The notes: generated by a model from the sequence alone, not told the origin. Counted from the first letter of the stretch, positions 11,111 through 24,150 are shown. The stretch is DNA of 64,000 nt from Siphonodentalium dalli (GCA_032622095.1 CP136069.1:158713043-158777042), one strand, 5' to 3'. A program made the numbers and translations.

Positions 11111-11603
11111 TATTACACGCTTCGCGTCCTAGAATCTGTGCATTAAAATTACAGACTTAGAAGGTTTATTTAGGCACATAGAGGGCGTGTTTTGTTATGT
11201 GTGATGATGCTTTTATTTTATAGTTCCGGTTTCATAGTTGAGGCGAACGTCATGTACGTCATTTTACGTCAACGAGATGCGTATGGAACGTACAGTATGG
11301 AACGTACGTTCCATACGTATTTGTAAATGTGGTACAGCAATAACACTGTACTTCTGGGAACAAGCGTGTAATACTAATTGTTACATGCATGGATGCACCT
11401 GTGGATATAATATATTCGTATATAGCAATAGTGTCTTGATCTGTATATAATTATATTTATCTGATAGTTATATTATAGAGTTCTGGTTATTGCATGGTAG
11501 GAATCACTATTGTAATTTGTTTGAAGATGGCGTATTTGTCGACGATCATCTCCATGTGAGTGCACAAACTATCATCGTATGTGGGAATAAAATCAAGCGT
11601 GTG
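11111..11603. other. Unassigned intergenic DNA
   Basis: Only a short local repeat, ACGTACxxTATGGAACGTAC, near 11281-11315 is visible. No gene was recognised. Confidence 0.35.
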
Positions 11604-12040
11604 TTGCAGATAAGATAAGATAAGTTTAATTGGCAAAACATCCTTATAAGAACAGTGTGCATACTTAATAACATATAATTGTACATTGTCTATTGAACAG
11701 TATAATAAATTATATTAATATAAGGTAATGTATAACCTCGGTAAAGCTGAATGTGCATTGGATCGTCTCGTCTGTATTTATTCATTGATTTATGTTACGA
11801 TGCTCATCGCGTGCGGAGAATAATCTTCGGATCATATGACAAATTGAAGTCCATATATTTGAAATATTGTTGGATAAGATTTTGTCAAGCTGTTCAGTTT
11901 GGGTCATGCTTTCAAAGTCTGGGAACTGTGTCTTCATAGGGTTTATGAGCTCGAGACGTGGTGTGCGGAGACGCTGCATTCTAAAAGAAAGTGGTTTTTG
12001 TCTTCCATAGCATAATTGGAACAAAATATACACACTCTTT
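11604..12040 (-). pseudogene. LINE ORF2 C-terminal fragment and 3' tail
   Basis: On the minus strand an 83-codon open segment (11782-12033) ends in MIRRLFSARDEH. This closely parallels the IRRFFDAR ending of the plus-strand fragment at 3350. The 3' UTR includes GGATGTTTTGCCAATTAAA and closes with (TTATC)n at about 11604-11620, again like the copy at 3.4 kb. RT and endonuclease are missing, so this is a 5'-truncated dead copy. Confidence 0.72.
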
Positions 12041-12451
12041 GTTCCAATGCCATCGGCGGTTGATTGTGGCGTCCTTTTTCAATAGCCAATTTATGATTAC
12101 TTACTCACAGGCTTTTGAAAACGATTCCATTTTCTATTGATGTTGTGGAAGAACACTGTAGTTTCATATTCATCTCGAGGGGTGTGTGTCAAAAAAAGAC
12201 GACAGACAGAAGAAATGACAGGAGTCTTATTCGTGGCATTAAATATTTAGATATTAATTTAAACAAACGGCATTATTTTGTTGAACTTATTATCTGAACA
12301 TTTCCTAAAGGAACTACTCGTCGATGAATATATTGTAAACAATTAAATAATCACGCTGATAAACGCTTCATCAAATCCGAGATAAACAGTGATCGGGTGA
12401 CAGAGGGTTTCAGTAGTCACACCCCAATTTTTTACCATCATTTTCAACACC

Positions 12452-14938
12452 TGGGCCCTGTTTCATGAAGGCAACTTATGACATAGTTGGGACTTAAGAT
12501 GGTCATAAGTTCAAACTTCAGTCATAAGTGCGTTTCACGAACAAAGTCTTAACCTAAGATGGTCTTAACTTTGGTCTTAACTTTAAGACTGGTGTGAGGT
12601 GTCATAAGATAATCTTAAAGTTAAGACCCACGTGATAAGTGGCATATCGATCACAAGTATGGCGGCTTATGTTATTTTGCAATTACGGAGATATCTGTAC
12701 ATTGTCTGGGTGGGCAATTCGTCGTCTTGTATACAGTGTCGTGGCTACAGAGTGAGAGGGGGTGTTCGCCTCGAAATGTCCAACTACACCCCCTTAAACA
12801 ACACCAAATTCTCTTTGGGTTTAAACATTCCAACTGGTACCTCAAACTTTCCAAAACCAAAGTTTGGAGAGGGCACCCCCCCCCCCCACCGTATAACCAT
12901 AGTTCGGTAAAAACAATTCAGAGCACAGGCTTATCAGGGACGTGGCGAATGGGGTTTGTGTGTTGTCTACCCCCCCCCCCCCCCACCCCACCCCCACACA
13001 CACACACACTTTGGTCAAAATGTTTAGCAATTGGAAATTTCATGCCTGACAACAACATTAATCGTACACTATATATGGGTTTCAATTGTTTGAATTTCTA
13101 ACTAGTAAAGGAATGTGTTGTTTTAGACAAACAGCAGCAACCGAAAATCACCAACTTTAGGGGGATCAGGTTAGAAATTTCGAACTGTTGGAATATTTGA
13201 GATACCAATTGGAAAGTTTAAATCCAACGGGTAGGGTGGACATGGCATTTCGCGAACATGGAAGTTTGGCCCGGTTCAATTAAGGGGCGGGTGCAGTTGG
13301 CCTAGCCACCCGAGCCTCGTCGAATGTAGGATATAGTCAATTATCAGCTGAGTATGTGACCTATATATAATATATATTATTAAATTGTATTACCCACGAA
13401 TTAAACTTTTGATAAGAATTGTGGCCTAGCTCAAAGCTCACAATCTCTTCTATTTTATTCCATATGTGTGTGGGGAGATGGGGTAAAATGAGATCAATTA
13501 ATGTATTGATTCTTTCCTCTTTCCAAATTTCCGTCGGCTGTTTACAAAGCAGATATGTCATATAGGAAAGGTAACACAAACGCTCTTTATCAAAATATGT
13601 TTTAGAAATAGTGACAACTTTCTATAGAGAATATTATTGTTATTGAGTTTATGCCCACGCCCATATGTCGTGATTTTCAAGGCTGTCCAAATTTTTGTCA
13701 TGTTTTTTTTTTTGCAGGGGTGGGATGACCGTTGTACAACATACTGTATATATGATATACACACCCGTAACGATGACACCCCTTAATACGAGTGTGCTGA
13801 TGAAAACGTAGTCATATATATATCCATGGTATGACACCGCATAAAACAACTGCATAAAAATAATAAAAAAAGTTACTCTGACAAATATTTTTCATTTCCC
13901 TTTGAATCGAAAAATGACCTATGTGTGTCCTGATGCACCTAATACGCACAAGCTTGACTATCAATATATAACATATCGGGGTTCACGATATGATGGCTAT
14001 TGGCATATAATCGCGACCACGGGAGGCACGTGTGCTTTCGATTGAATATCATATTTAATCTGAAGGTTAATAACTCTATAAAGAATTTTTTTTGTTGACG
14101 AAATGACGGCGATTTGTATGAGAAATTGCAACACCACAATAGATCAACTCTGGAGAAATATAAGTCAAATTCTTCGCTCTTTAAAACACTTCTCCAAATA
14201 TGTCCGTTATTTCGTCAAAGACACTTTTTCAAATATCTCCGTTATTATTTTCATATTTCCATATTTCGTTCTATATTTCGCCCTATTTCGCTGTATTTTC
14301 CTATTTCGATTTTCGATGTATTTTCCTATTTCGCTTTTTCGTTTTATTTCATATTTCGATAATTCGCTATATTTGACATATTATGGGATATGGTATTATA
14401 TGATACCCTACATTCTGATATTCAATCGAACATCACGTGCCTCCCGTGGTCGCGATTGTATGCCAATAGCCATCATATCGTGAACCCCGATATGTTATCT
14501 TTTGGTAGTCAAGCGTGTGCGTATTGGCTGCCTGATGACATCGCCGATTTATTTTGATTATTGCTACACGTAGAGAGCGATGGTCGATAATATACGAGTT
14601 ATGTCGGCTCACATAAAAAAATCGCCGCCTGATCGTTGCTCTCAGTGGATTAACTCGGCGTGCATCGATCCATAGAATTATATTGTTTTATTTCTGACAC
14701 CGCCACTCGTCAGTAAACGCAAAGCTCGTTATTCTAATTCTAAGTTCCGGACTGTAGAAAATTGTCGATAACCAGTCTAAATGAGCGGGAACTTAACTTA
14801 CTACTTAAGTAGTACTTAATCTTGTTTTGTGAAACGCGTTCTTGAAACGGAAAAGTTACATCATAAGATCCACCTTAGATCTTAGATTAAGTCCATCTTA
14901 AGATAATCTTATGACCTTGCTTCATGAAACAGGCCCCT
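12452..14938. mobile_element. Large TIR element (~2.5 kb), with nested insertions
   Basis: The left end has GGGCCCTGTTTCATGAAG followed by alternating CATAAG/CTTAAG-rich sequence. The right end is its complement (…TTCATGAAACAGGCCC). The interior holds C-rich hAT-like debris (about 12760-13300) and a second TIR element (13941-14525). No transposase is readable, and the termini could belong to two solo elements rather than one. Confidence 0.5.
13941..14525. mobile_element. Nested TIR element with ~110-bp arms
   Basis: The arms begin AATACGCACA(A/C)GCTTGACTA and share long near-identical stretches such as CGCGACCACGGGAGGCACGT, in inverted orientation. The centre (about 14230-14370) is a pyrimidine-rich run of repeated 'ATATTTCG/CTATTTCG' units, which keeps frames open by composition only. 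Confidence 0.85.
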
Positions 14939-14995
14939 GGAATTTCATGCGTAACACATATTAGTTGGAAATTTCAGACCACACATATGTTTAAA

Positions 14996-15346
14996 GTGAT
15001 GTGAAACACTCCGGTATGGTGATCCAATAGAAATCGAGAATAATTTTGTTCAAAGTTGTTCTTTTTATGAATATTAATCCAAATTGCCAACACACACCGT
15101 CATTCTGATATATTAATTAAATGCACTGAAATTATTTGTGTTTGTCGCATATTGTTGCGTACTGAATCCAGATGTAAATATTTACAATTGAGCGTAGTTT
15201 TGACGATGTTTTCTATTGAGTGGTATGGTCGATTTCTTTGAAATTTTCGGCGATGTTAGTAGAATGCTACATTCTCCAGGTTGGCATAATACCTGAAAAC
15301 TAACTTATCAGTTTCACTAACTCGAACAAGTCCACAATATGTCTTA
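14996..15346. repeat. Dispersed repeat (partner at 58437-58795)
   Basis: Starts GTGAAACACTCCGGTA and shares ATTTACAATTGAGCGTAGTT and TTTTCGGCGATGTTAGTAGA with the partner in the same order and orientation, at moderate divergence. Confidence 0.8.
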
Positions 15347-15899
15347 ATGTTTTCTAATAGTTTGGTTTTCCAACCAGTATTTAGTGCGAAATGTTCCACA
15401 TTTTCCATTTGCCAAAGGGCGACGATTGCCATGCACTCGGTCAATTTTTGTTGGACTGAAATTCCCATCAGCTTGAACAGATGGGACGCTTGCGCTACAA
15501 ACTGTAAAATTCCAACCCAACCTGACTTGAAAATTTCGATTTAGTTCAAGGGGTGCAGTTGGAAAACTCCAAACGGTGACCATCGAGCCACATTCATGTA
15601 TGTGGTATTTATTTTTATTCAAGTCATAAAACATTTATAATATGCACAATTCATGCCAGTTTGGCTCCTTTATACACAATCCAGGCTTCACATATAGAGA
15701 AATGTCATGTTGATTACCTTGACGTCAAGGTCATAATAGGGGGTCTATCAAATTGGGTCTCGACTGAACCCCCGGCCGGCTTCCTCATCTCCGGTTTAAA
15801 CCTCCTAGTTTAAACATGGTTTAAATCTACATTGGTGGTCCAACAAAACCGGGTCTACGGGGGCGTTTTTAAAACGGGCTGCGAAAAGATAACATTTGG
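15347..15899. other. Unassigned intergenic DNA
   Basis: No recognised gene or repeat, apart from short GTTTAAAC-type motifs near 15790-15830. Confidence 0.35.
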
Positions 15900-16430
15900 T
15901 GTATTTACATGTATATCTGTATATATAAAAGAGTAGGTTGTGTCTATCTGTCCGCCAATCTGTTCGTAACTGTTTTCCCAGGCCCTGGACCGATTTGAAC
16001 AACATTTGGTGTGGTGATTCGGGTAACCAGGAGCATGTTATAACGGCGTTAGGTTTTCAAAATTTGAGTGTTAATCTAAGAAGAAACAGAATTGAAAATT
16101 AAATTAAATTTGTTTTGTTTTGTTTTAAACTTAATTTAATTGACTTTTTCTAAATCAAAATATTCAAATGAACAAAATGTGCGCGAGGCCCACAACGGGG
16201 TCGCAGGCTCCTATTAGAATACAGACCCCTTCGGCGCTGAATAAAGGTTCCAGAATGGAACCTTTTCAGCTAGACTTTATGGGTATCTGTCTGTCTGTCG
16301 ATCTGTCTGTCAGTCTGTCTTTTCGCGATATTTCTCCCAGACCACTGGACCAATTTCAACCAAACTTGGTGTGGTGACTCGGGGTAGCCTGGCGGAGGTT
16401 ATAACGGTGTTAGTTTATCCAAATTTGTAT
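15900..16430. repeat. Two copies of a CTGTCTGTC-headed dispersed repeat
   Basis: Blocks at about 15935-16075 and 16275-16420 share the order 'ATCTGTC', 'CCAG..C..TGGACC', 'TTGGTGTGGTGA.TCGGG' and 'GTTATAACGG'. They are separated by about 340 bp of AT-rich DNA. Confidence 0.6.
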
Positions 16431-19400
16431 TTAATACAAATTTATTTATTAAAAAAATAATAATAATAATTTTCGTTAAATTGAGCAAGCAGTTCAATTT
16501 GAAATATAATTTTAAAAAATTAATTTTAAAAAACCATTAATGGAATTTTGTTTGTTTAAATAAAGGCTCTGTCTAAGATGAAAATGTCACACAGGGGTCG
16601 CCCTTCCGACGCTGAATAAATACTCCCGAGCTCTTTAAGCTAGTATTACATATATAATTTCAATTGATTCACAGCGTGTCCGCGATCAGTGTTATTAATA
16701 TTTTTTTGCAAAATGAGACGATCAGTTCATTTGTAAAAATCGACATCCCAATGGAGACCATCTAATCAATCCTGGACCAAGAGTCAGTAAACGAAAGACA
16801 ATTCGCTAATGGGTACACACCAGAAGCGGCATCTGAACAGTTGGAAGTGGGCAACCAGATTGGGGGGGGTGTCAAACTTAGAATTAGCACCATTTTCAAC
16901 AGGATCGAAACTCTCAGGTCCAGAAACCATTTGCACCTGTGCCCCAATAGTATAATTTTCAAACTGGTAGCGCAAGCATTATAACTTTTGGATATTTCCA
17001 GCCAGAACACCTATATGGTTGAAAATCTTCCAACTGATGACCATTTCAGTCACAAATTGACCAGACGTGGTCTAGAAACTCTACAGTAAACATTATAATG
17101 GTTGGACACTATCAGAACAATTTCAATCTATTTTGGTCAGATATTTTCAACTGACATTGTGTCGGACATAAAATTAAAATATTGACTAGAGTTGAAAGGT
17201 CTCACTCCAAACGAGAGCCAACCCTCCCCTAATAACAGGATAAATGTGGTAACTTACTCACGTAGAAAGTCAAAGTCGTGAATGGTTCGCCAATTCTGAG
17301 TAAATTTTGCGGAGGGTCATATGGGGTTAGGGGCAACTCCCTCATCTTTGGCAGCATTAATATTTCCCAGCTTCCGGTAATATTGTTGAATTGAAAGTTC
17401 AAACCGAAACAATTCACTCGAATTTCTAAAAGTTATTATACAAAACGAAAAAAATCACGTGCAAAATGTTGTCCATTTTTGCTATAGGTCCAGCTTTTCG
17501 CATCACAATAATATCATGAAACTAATCTCTACTTTGGCTACTCCCGTTGAGATACTCCACCAGTTCAAAACATGGGAATCTTTTGACTTTTCTGACTTCA
17601 TCTGATGGGGAACTTTGAACAGACAATTCAGTGAACTTATTTCTTTGTAATAAGCATGTTGTAATAATCTTTTTGCTGGTACCAGCTCGAGATGACATGA
17701 TTTAAACGACATATGTGAGCAGATTGAATTGAGTTCCCGCGGAAAATTCCATGATTGTAAGTGACGCAACTTGTTTCGCCTAGTCGTGCAAGCTGGGGTG
17801 AACGCACCATTAGATGGAATATCTTGGTAGTTAAGGGTCAGACGCACGTTTTGTCAACATGTCCTGGTATTTCAAAATGGATTACATGAAAATCTGTCAG
17901 GACTTTCTTCGTGAAATTTGGTAGAAGCGATTATTATGACACAATATCTAAGAACCATCAATACTTAAAATTTCTGTTTTCCGGTAACAAGAACTTCTGT
18001 AAAATAGATTTTTCATAACAAGTGCAGTTTACATATCCATGATATCATATCAGAAGATCATGAGAGGAGACTTAATTATTATTGATTCGTGACATTTAAC
18101 GACTATTTTCATTTAGAAAGGCAAATACCCTTAAATAATGTTCTTTATTGTTCATGTCTTGATAATGTTCATGTCATGATAATGTTCATGTCATGCCTGT
18201 TGATCAATGACACATTGGGCTGAGATGAGTTATGGGTCATGGGTTCATAACCAAGTTATAGCTGTTCATCATATCTCTAACATTATGGCCTAATTCCAGT
18301 TGATTGCTACCTGTTTGAGTGGACCACACTGCTTATCAACATTTGTTTTATTGGGCTGGAATATTTGTGACTAGTTTATTGTTCATCGTAATATCATTAT
18401 ATATAGGAGCATGATGTTATAATGTGTAATTAAAAATTTAACTCAACATTATAATACAAATGAAGCCTCGTCTCATTGAGCCAAGACAATAAGCTATTTT
18501 GTGGTTGGAGTGTTGTGTGAAATTAGCAATTATTCTGGCATTTATTGGTACCGACGGAAACAAAAATGAAACTAATATGTTCAACCTCTTAAATGTATTA
18601 TTTTTATATTTTTTTAAAGTTTTTATTGATCAAGATTAAATGTATATAAATATTGTAACAAGATTTGCAAAAAAGATCCCACACTAACTCTTTCATCCCC
18701 AGGGTATGAGTAAGTTGCATACATCCTTTCGCTCACATGCTCTTTCACTCATTGCGACAAGTTTATAATTATACACGTTTCTGGTATGGGTCCCGCAAGC
18801 TATGTTAGACATAGGTTTAGTCAAAGAGCTAATATCGGTAGGTTCAATGCTTATAAGATATTAATTGTGTATATATATAGCTCTTTGCTGAGTATAATGG
18901 GATTTTGATTGATGTTGAAATAAATTTTTTCCCTTTCTGGTGGATCAACTCGGCGGTTTTTCGGCACTTATTCCTCTGGTCAATACTTGTGAGTTTGAGA
19001 GGTAAACTTGGGTTTTGGTGGGAACGATATTTTGATACATCATGGTTTGTTTGCTTCTGACGTTTTGTTAAGAGCTTCAATGATTAAAAAACAGTTTTTC
19101 TCTTAAATGTATTAAAATCCATTGTTTTGTCGTTTCTTATTCTTTGTTATTCAATCATTGTTGAATATATCTTGTCATTTTTGTTGGATTTATTCAAAAC
19201 GTGACTGTGTCTCCCCCTTTAGTATATTTTACAATGGTTTATAGGCATAATAAATTCATAATATATAAGCATTAATTGGGTACTAAAATTACTTTGTTCG
19301 GCTGCTATGTTTAGCATTATATAGATGCCTAGATTATTTTTTCACATGTTGTTTACGTTAATGGAACAAAGCCATTGGCGGTTACTGACACAACATACAT
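16431..19400. other. Unassigned DNA with C-rich element debris
   Basis: About 16755-17110 carries 'GTTGGAAA..TTCCAAC' and G/C-run sequence like the hAT-like elements near 36 kb, in degraded form. Three copies of a 19-bp AATGTTCATGTCATGAT-like unit lie at about 18141-18197. Open frames at 17503-17847 and 18844-19080 (minus) match no family I know and look like chance. Confidence 0.4.
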
Positions 19401-19609
19401 GTAATGCTCTAATTAATCGACCTCTTAACCAAAGCAGAATTATGGGTAACTTTTCAGGATTTAGTCGGAAATATGGCTTGTTGCCATTCATCGGAAAGCT
19501 CTCGGGGAGAGCTTTCCGATGAATGGCAACAAGCCATATTTCCGACTAAATCCTGAAAAGTTACCCATAATTCTGCTTTGGTTAAGAGGTCGATTAATTA
19601 GAGCATTAC
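19401..19609. mobile_element. Perfect palindrome: two 103-bp arms, 3-nt loop
   Basis: Left arm 19401-19503 and right arm 19507-19609 are exact reverse complements over all 103 bases, with only GGG between. The outer end is GTAATGCTCTAATTAATCG. A second, imperfect copy lies at 47372-47586, so this is a mobile foldback family rather than a unique structure. Confidence 0.95.
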
Positions 19610-20028
19610 TGTACATGTTGAGGGTTGTGAAGATAGAGACTGATCCTTCCGAATGAAAGGAAACATAACAATTTTATCCATACTGAATATTAAAATTGCG
19701 TTAACCCTTTCAACACTGGATGGTAGATCGTATATAAGTATTAAAAATGAGACGAGAAAGATTAGACTTCTCGTGTTTACCATATCATGAACAGTCCATT
19801 AACAATCTTTTACGTTTTACGATGGATTTGGGCCCCATAATATATCGACCAGAACGCGACAATGGCAACATAATCACTATATGTTTTGTTTGACGGCTGA
19901 AGTGTACGAATCGCTTTAACGTCCATAGATCGGTACTTAGTGTATTTATCGACATATCTTGTCCGTCGGGAATCGTAAAAGCAAACAATTGGTATGTTAT
20001 GTTTGGGACCTAAACATTATGAATCGCC
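19610..20028. other. Unassigned intergenic DNA
   Basis: No gene or repeat was recognised. Confidence 0.35.
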
Positions 20029-20375
20029 TTAATGTTACATAATACGAATTGACGCTCCTAAATTACTATTTCTTCGGCTTCGGATGGGTCTAAATATTTT
20101 ATTCGAGTCGAGGAACCCACCCATCAAAGCTCAGACTTATCAGATATGCATTTATGAAATCTGTTAGTTTTCACCACCTGGAATATTTGGCGGCCTAGTA
20201 AAAATTCAACGAGCCGACCGACATATTCTCAATACCAAATTGCGTTGAACAAAATGTTAATATATAACACGTTTTGGAATTTTTTTTACTAGATTTGACA
20301 GCGGATAGCACTGTTTTTTTTGTTTGTTTTTTGGTAATAAATCAATACTGATAACTAAAACGCCTTTTGAAGAAA

Positions 20376-20415
<40 letters not shown>

Positions 20416-20462
20416 AGAATATGATGATACGGGGACCATCGAATCGGATTGTGTACCTTTAA
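20029..20462. mobile_element. TTAA-bounded element (partner 35179-35637), with (GTT)n
   Basis: Bounded by TTAA at 20029-20032 and 20459-20462. It shares an ordered set of blocks with 35179-35637, for example GAACCCACCCATCAAAGCTC and CTTTTGAAGAAATGTTGTTG. This copy has an expanded (GTT)n at 20377-20415 where the partner has only three to four units. The right terminus reads TACCTTTAA. Confidence 0.75.
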
Positions 20463-21094
20463 ATTGTCTGAGTGTGTTCTGTGTCATTTCTGTCTGAAAA
20501 TTGTATGACGTTATGTGTATTACTCACCTTCAACATCGTGTCTATTCTGATACTCATTTTGTTGTTCGATATACGTTAATTTCTAAATTTAATTCTCCTC
20601 GAAAACCGGTATAAATCGCCCATCAGAACTATAACCCCACATCACATATATCACTATATAAATCGCAAATGAGAATCCAACAATAGCATCGTCGTTCTTC
20701 TCACGGCGTGTATATCCGATTATTAGTCAAGATGGGAGCGCTTGCTGTAAACAAAAACGTTCACGGTTTAATAAATTTCAGTACCTCAAGCGTAAAGAAC
20801 GATAACGAAGTGAAACATTGCCTTCCGAGTATGCGTGTATTCAGCGCTTTGGTGGATGCCTGAGGGTCCTGCATAAACAACGAGTCGCACACGTTTGTGG
20901 TTTTGTGAATGTCATTTGACGTCATCTCGACACGGCGCAATTCCATCCATTAAAGGTTAACTGTTAGCCTTATACATTTCATTGATAAAAAATGTCACTA
21001 TAGAATTATGGGAATTTCCCGGGCCTGTGTTCGGTTAATGCAACGGTTGGTCTGTAGTCACCTAATCATGTAAGAGTTCGAATCACACGCATAC
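20463..21094. other. Unassigned intergenic DNA
   Basis: No gene or repeat was recognised. Confidence 0.35.
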
Positions 21095-21270
21095 TTAAAG
21101 GGATACGGTACACTAAAACCAGATAATTATAGGACCATCTCAAAAGAATATATGAAATGAATGAATGAATTTGAGCTGGGTTAGTGCAAAATACACTCAC
21201 ATGCTCTATGAACGAAGCAAGCAGCATTGATGAAAATGAATTTTTGACTGGAGTCACAGGGCCCCTTTAA
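21095..21270. mobile_element. TTAA MITE of the TACACTAAA type
   Basis: Bounded by TTAA at 21095-21098 and 21267-21270. It starts TTAAAGGGATACGGTACAC and ends CCCCTTTAA. Internal sequence such as GGACCATCTC matches 51581-51713 and relics near 39150-39240 and 40035-40183. Confidence 0.7.
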
Positions 21271-21418
21271 CCATCTCTTTATTAAAGACATATTATGTAC
21301 CTGTTCCGCTGCGTGAAAATGATGTTAGTACTCAGGCGTTATGGCAACTGGAAGAATATAGCATTGTACTGACATCGCCGAAAATGTCAATTTAAAGCGA
21401 TCGTATCACTCCATATAA

Positions 21419-21880
21419 TATATGACCCGCCATATCAAATCCAGTCGGAAGTCGGGATTTTTTCACCCTGTGCCAATGCATTCTCTTATATATGCGAGTC
21501 GACCATAGGTCGCCTCGCATATATAAGAGAATGCATTGGCCTAACAATTTTTTACAATTTTTATAATTTGTTCTTGTATTCTTTAACAATTTTATAATTT
21601 CACCCATACATAGCCCCAGACAAACATGAGCAGACGACACTCTTCTGTATGCTTCTATATATGTGTGGGGCTCCCTGCAGGGTAATGGATGTTTTTTATT
21701 TTATGTCCTAAAAATTGTAAGAAACATTTATTTAAAAAACATGATAAAAAATTGTTAGGCCAATGCATTCTCTTATATATGCGAGGCGACCTATGGTCGA
21801 CTCGCATATATAAGAGAATGCATTGGCACAGGGTAAACAAATCCCGACTTCCGACTGGATTTGATATGGCGGGTCACATA
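21419..21880. mobile_element. Twin-palindrome MITE with GACCCGCC outer TIRs
   Basis: Outer inverted repeats (ATGACCCGCCATATCAAATC…) lead into two near-perfect ~75-bp palindromes at about 21465-21540 and 21757-21832. Each palindrome is built on GCCAATGCATTCTCTTATAT and its complement. The palindromes are the same as in the TTAA-bounded copies at 28618, 54825 and 63485, but the outer arms differ and no TTAA border is seen. Confidence 0.85.
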
Positions 21881-23805
21881 ATAATTATATCGTCTGAACT
21901 AAGCTCAATTGTGAATATTTACTTCTCGATTCGGGACGCAACTGTGTGTGATAAACTAACGAAAACGATTTCGCCATCACTTATATAAAACAATATCGAC
22001 CTACATTTCAGTATATATTACAAGCAACACTCTTCGGTGTGAACGTGTTAACGAGGTCGTGTCGTGTCGTGTCGCAAGGTAAAACTCGAACATACGATTC
22101 TCGTTTTACTATCGCGTCACAACAAACTCGTGCAATATAACGTTAATCATGCAGTCCACACGCGTGTGTCATTCTAACTATTGATCACATTTTTAGTTCT
22201 ATGTCTTCGTTATATTTAGAACATGCTTTGCTTATCAACGAAGATGATCTCGCTGTAAAAGTCATTCGAAGTTAAACTGACTCTAAAGTTGAGAGAGTAC
22301 AGAAATTAAAAAAAAATTCAAGTGAGTCTCGCCATCAACCAAGCTTGCCAGGAGCGCACACTAAACGTCATGCATGCGTTCATTTCGGACGTGCGACGTG
22401 TTGTGCGAACGAGATTTGACAATCTGGGTATTGTATTGTCAATGTCTGCAAACATCGGTAAAGTACCCGGATGACAATTCTTGCTAACCTGGCTACAAGT
22501 GCACCAGACATAGTGTGCCCAGAACCACACTTTATCCATGCCGATGTACACTAACAAGACAATTCAGCAAGTTATAGTTGGTGACGTATACGCAAATTGT
22601 GATACTTTCACGGAGATGGGTCTTTTGAACTAACAAATTATGACGACACAACATGGAAAGGGCATGGGGGGTGGTAAAATAGGCCGAGAAATACAAGAAA
22701 TACCAATATACATGCCATGCATACTTCGAAAAAAAAATCCTCGAGGCACAACAATTTTCCAGCCGTTTACGATTTTTCCCACATAAATGAAGAAACGCTA
22801 CCAACAATTAGTGATCTTTATTGTTTTATTCTAAAGAAAAATAGATCCGACTTTTCTAAATTCTAATTTGAATACTTCTTTTTGTGACATATAAAGCTCT
22901 AAATTATTCATGTCCGCTTTGGTCACACCTGGGGTCAATACTATGAACAATTTTATACCTGTAAATACAAATTGTATTTATTAATTTGTAATTACAAATT
23001 TGTATTAACTATCACAGTGGTTTCATAGTACAGGGAAAATTTAGCCGTATTATTGTAATACCTTAGACTGGGCGAGAGGTGAAACCCCTAAAACGCAGCT
23101 GTAAAACTTGGAAAAAAACTCACCCACTCTGCTTCCATGCACCCGTTATCAGTGTTATCTGAATACCGGTTCAAATTAGACGGACATGTATATAGAGCTA
23201 AAATAACTGGCAATAATTTATATGGGGAAGTTACAATGCGTGCTATTATTTTGTGATTCGTGATAACACCGGTACTATGAAACGATGAGCTGACAAAATC
23301 TCGCATATTTCACAAAGATCTACTGTTGATTATTGTAGATTGCTTACGGACAAACCTTTGCCTGTGAGTGATTCACAATATATTGAATCACGGGAAGCCA
23401 GCGTTACAAAAGAAATAACCAATCATAAGTTGAGAGGTGATCGCTTATCAGAGCTACCCAATCGGTTCACGGATTGCTAAGTTGATGACCACTTGTCTGC
23501 GCAAAGTTAACAAATAAACTGTTCGTTTGTAATGTGTGTATGTAAGTACAAGTCAGTGTAATAACGAGTACTACAACCAATTTGGTATCATTGTTTTTAC
23601 AAATTACAAATTTACAACATTCAGTTTGTGAAAATAAAATATTATTTTGATGGTATAGCATTATATATATTGTGACCATCCTATGATTTCAAACTGATCC
23701 GCTACTCTTATCATAACACATCGAGGCAGTAAGAGAGATATTTTATCGGCGGGGGGGGGTATCGAAGCAGGGCCGTGCTAATGGTCTCGGTTATAGGAGT
23801 GGTGG
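21881..23805. other. Unassigned intergenic DNA
   Basis: A short (GTCGT)n-like tract lies near 22052-22072. CATAGTA-containing sequence at about 22920-23050 and 23270-23640 resembles the flank of the inverted repeat at 25260-25500. No gene was recognised. Confidence 0.4.
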
Positions 23806-24090
23806 GGCCCCCGGTGGTCCAGTCGGTAGAGTGTCAGGTGAATCAGGCCGTCCAGCGCTGACGAAGCTGGTTCGAACCCCGTCATAGGGAGGGTGGTCGG
23901 AATCATGTATCTGGGCAAGTTTGTCAGTTGCTTTCCGGGGGTCGGTGGTTTCTTCACGCAGTGGGACGATTTCTCGGTGAAATCAAGCATCTGCGTGGTC
24001 TTTCCTCCACCCGTAAAATTGACAACGTCGTGCACATGTGTGGCCTAGCGGCTAGAACGACGATAAACCCTAATAAACCAAACCAAACCA
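23806..24090 (+). mobile_element. tRNA-derived SINE with 13-bp TSD
   Basis: The 285-bp element is flanked by exact direct repeats ATAGGAGTGGTGG (23793-23805 and 24091-24103). Its head has an RNA polymerase III box A (TGGTCCAGTCGG, 23815-23826) and box B (GGTTCGAACCCC, 23869-23880) at tRNA-like spacing. A body with GGTTTCTTC and TTTCCTCCACCC follows, then a tail of AACCA/ACCAA repeats. The tail type suggests mobilisation by a LINE with a matching 3' end. The intact TSD implies a fairly recent insertion. Confidence 0.92.
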
Positions 24091-24150
24091 ATAGGAGTGG
24101 TGGTCATTTTATAATTTTAAACTTCTCCGATATCTTATAATATATCTAGA

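Noticed and set aside
12452-14938. LTR retrotransposon
   Set aside because: The ends are inverted, not direct, and no gag/pol motif is present.
17503-17847. 114-codon minus-strand frame
   Set aside because: No recognisable family, no splice or start context; within chance for this length of DNA.
18844-19080. Lysine-rich 78-codon minus-strand frame
   Set aside because: Composition follows AT-rich DNA; no domain or neighbour support.
21392-21840. Repeated open frames reading QCILLYMR…IYKRMHW at many places
   Set aside because: They are translations of the twin palindromes; the same peptide appears on both strands because the DNA is self-complementary. Not a gene family.
23806-23890. tRNA gene
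   Set aside because: Box A and B are present, but the rest does not form a tRNA and TSDs show it is a SINE head.
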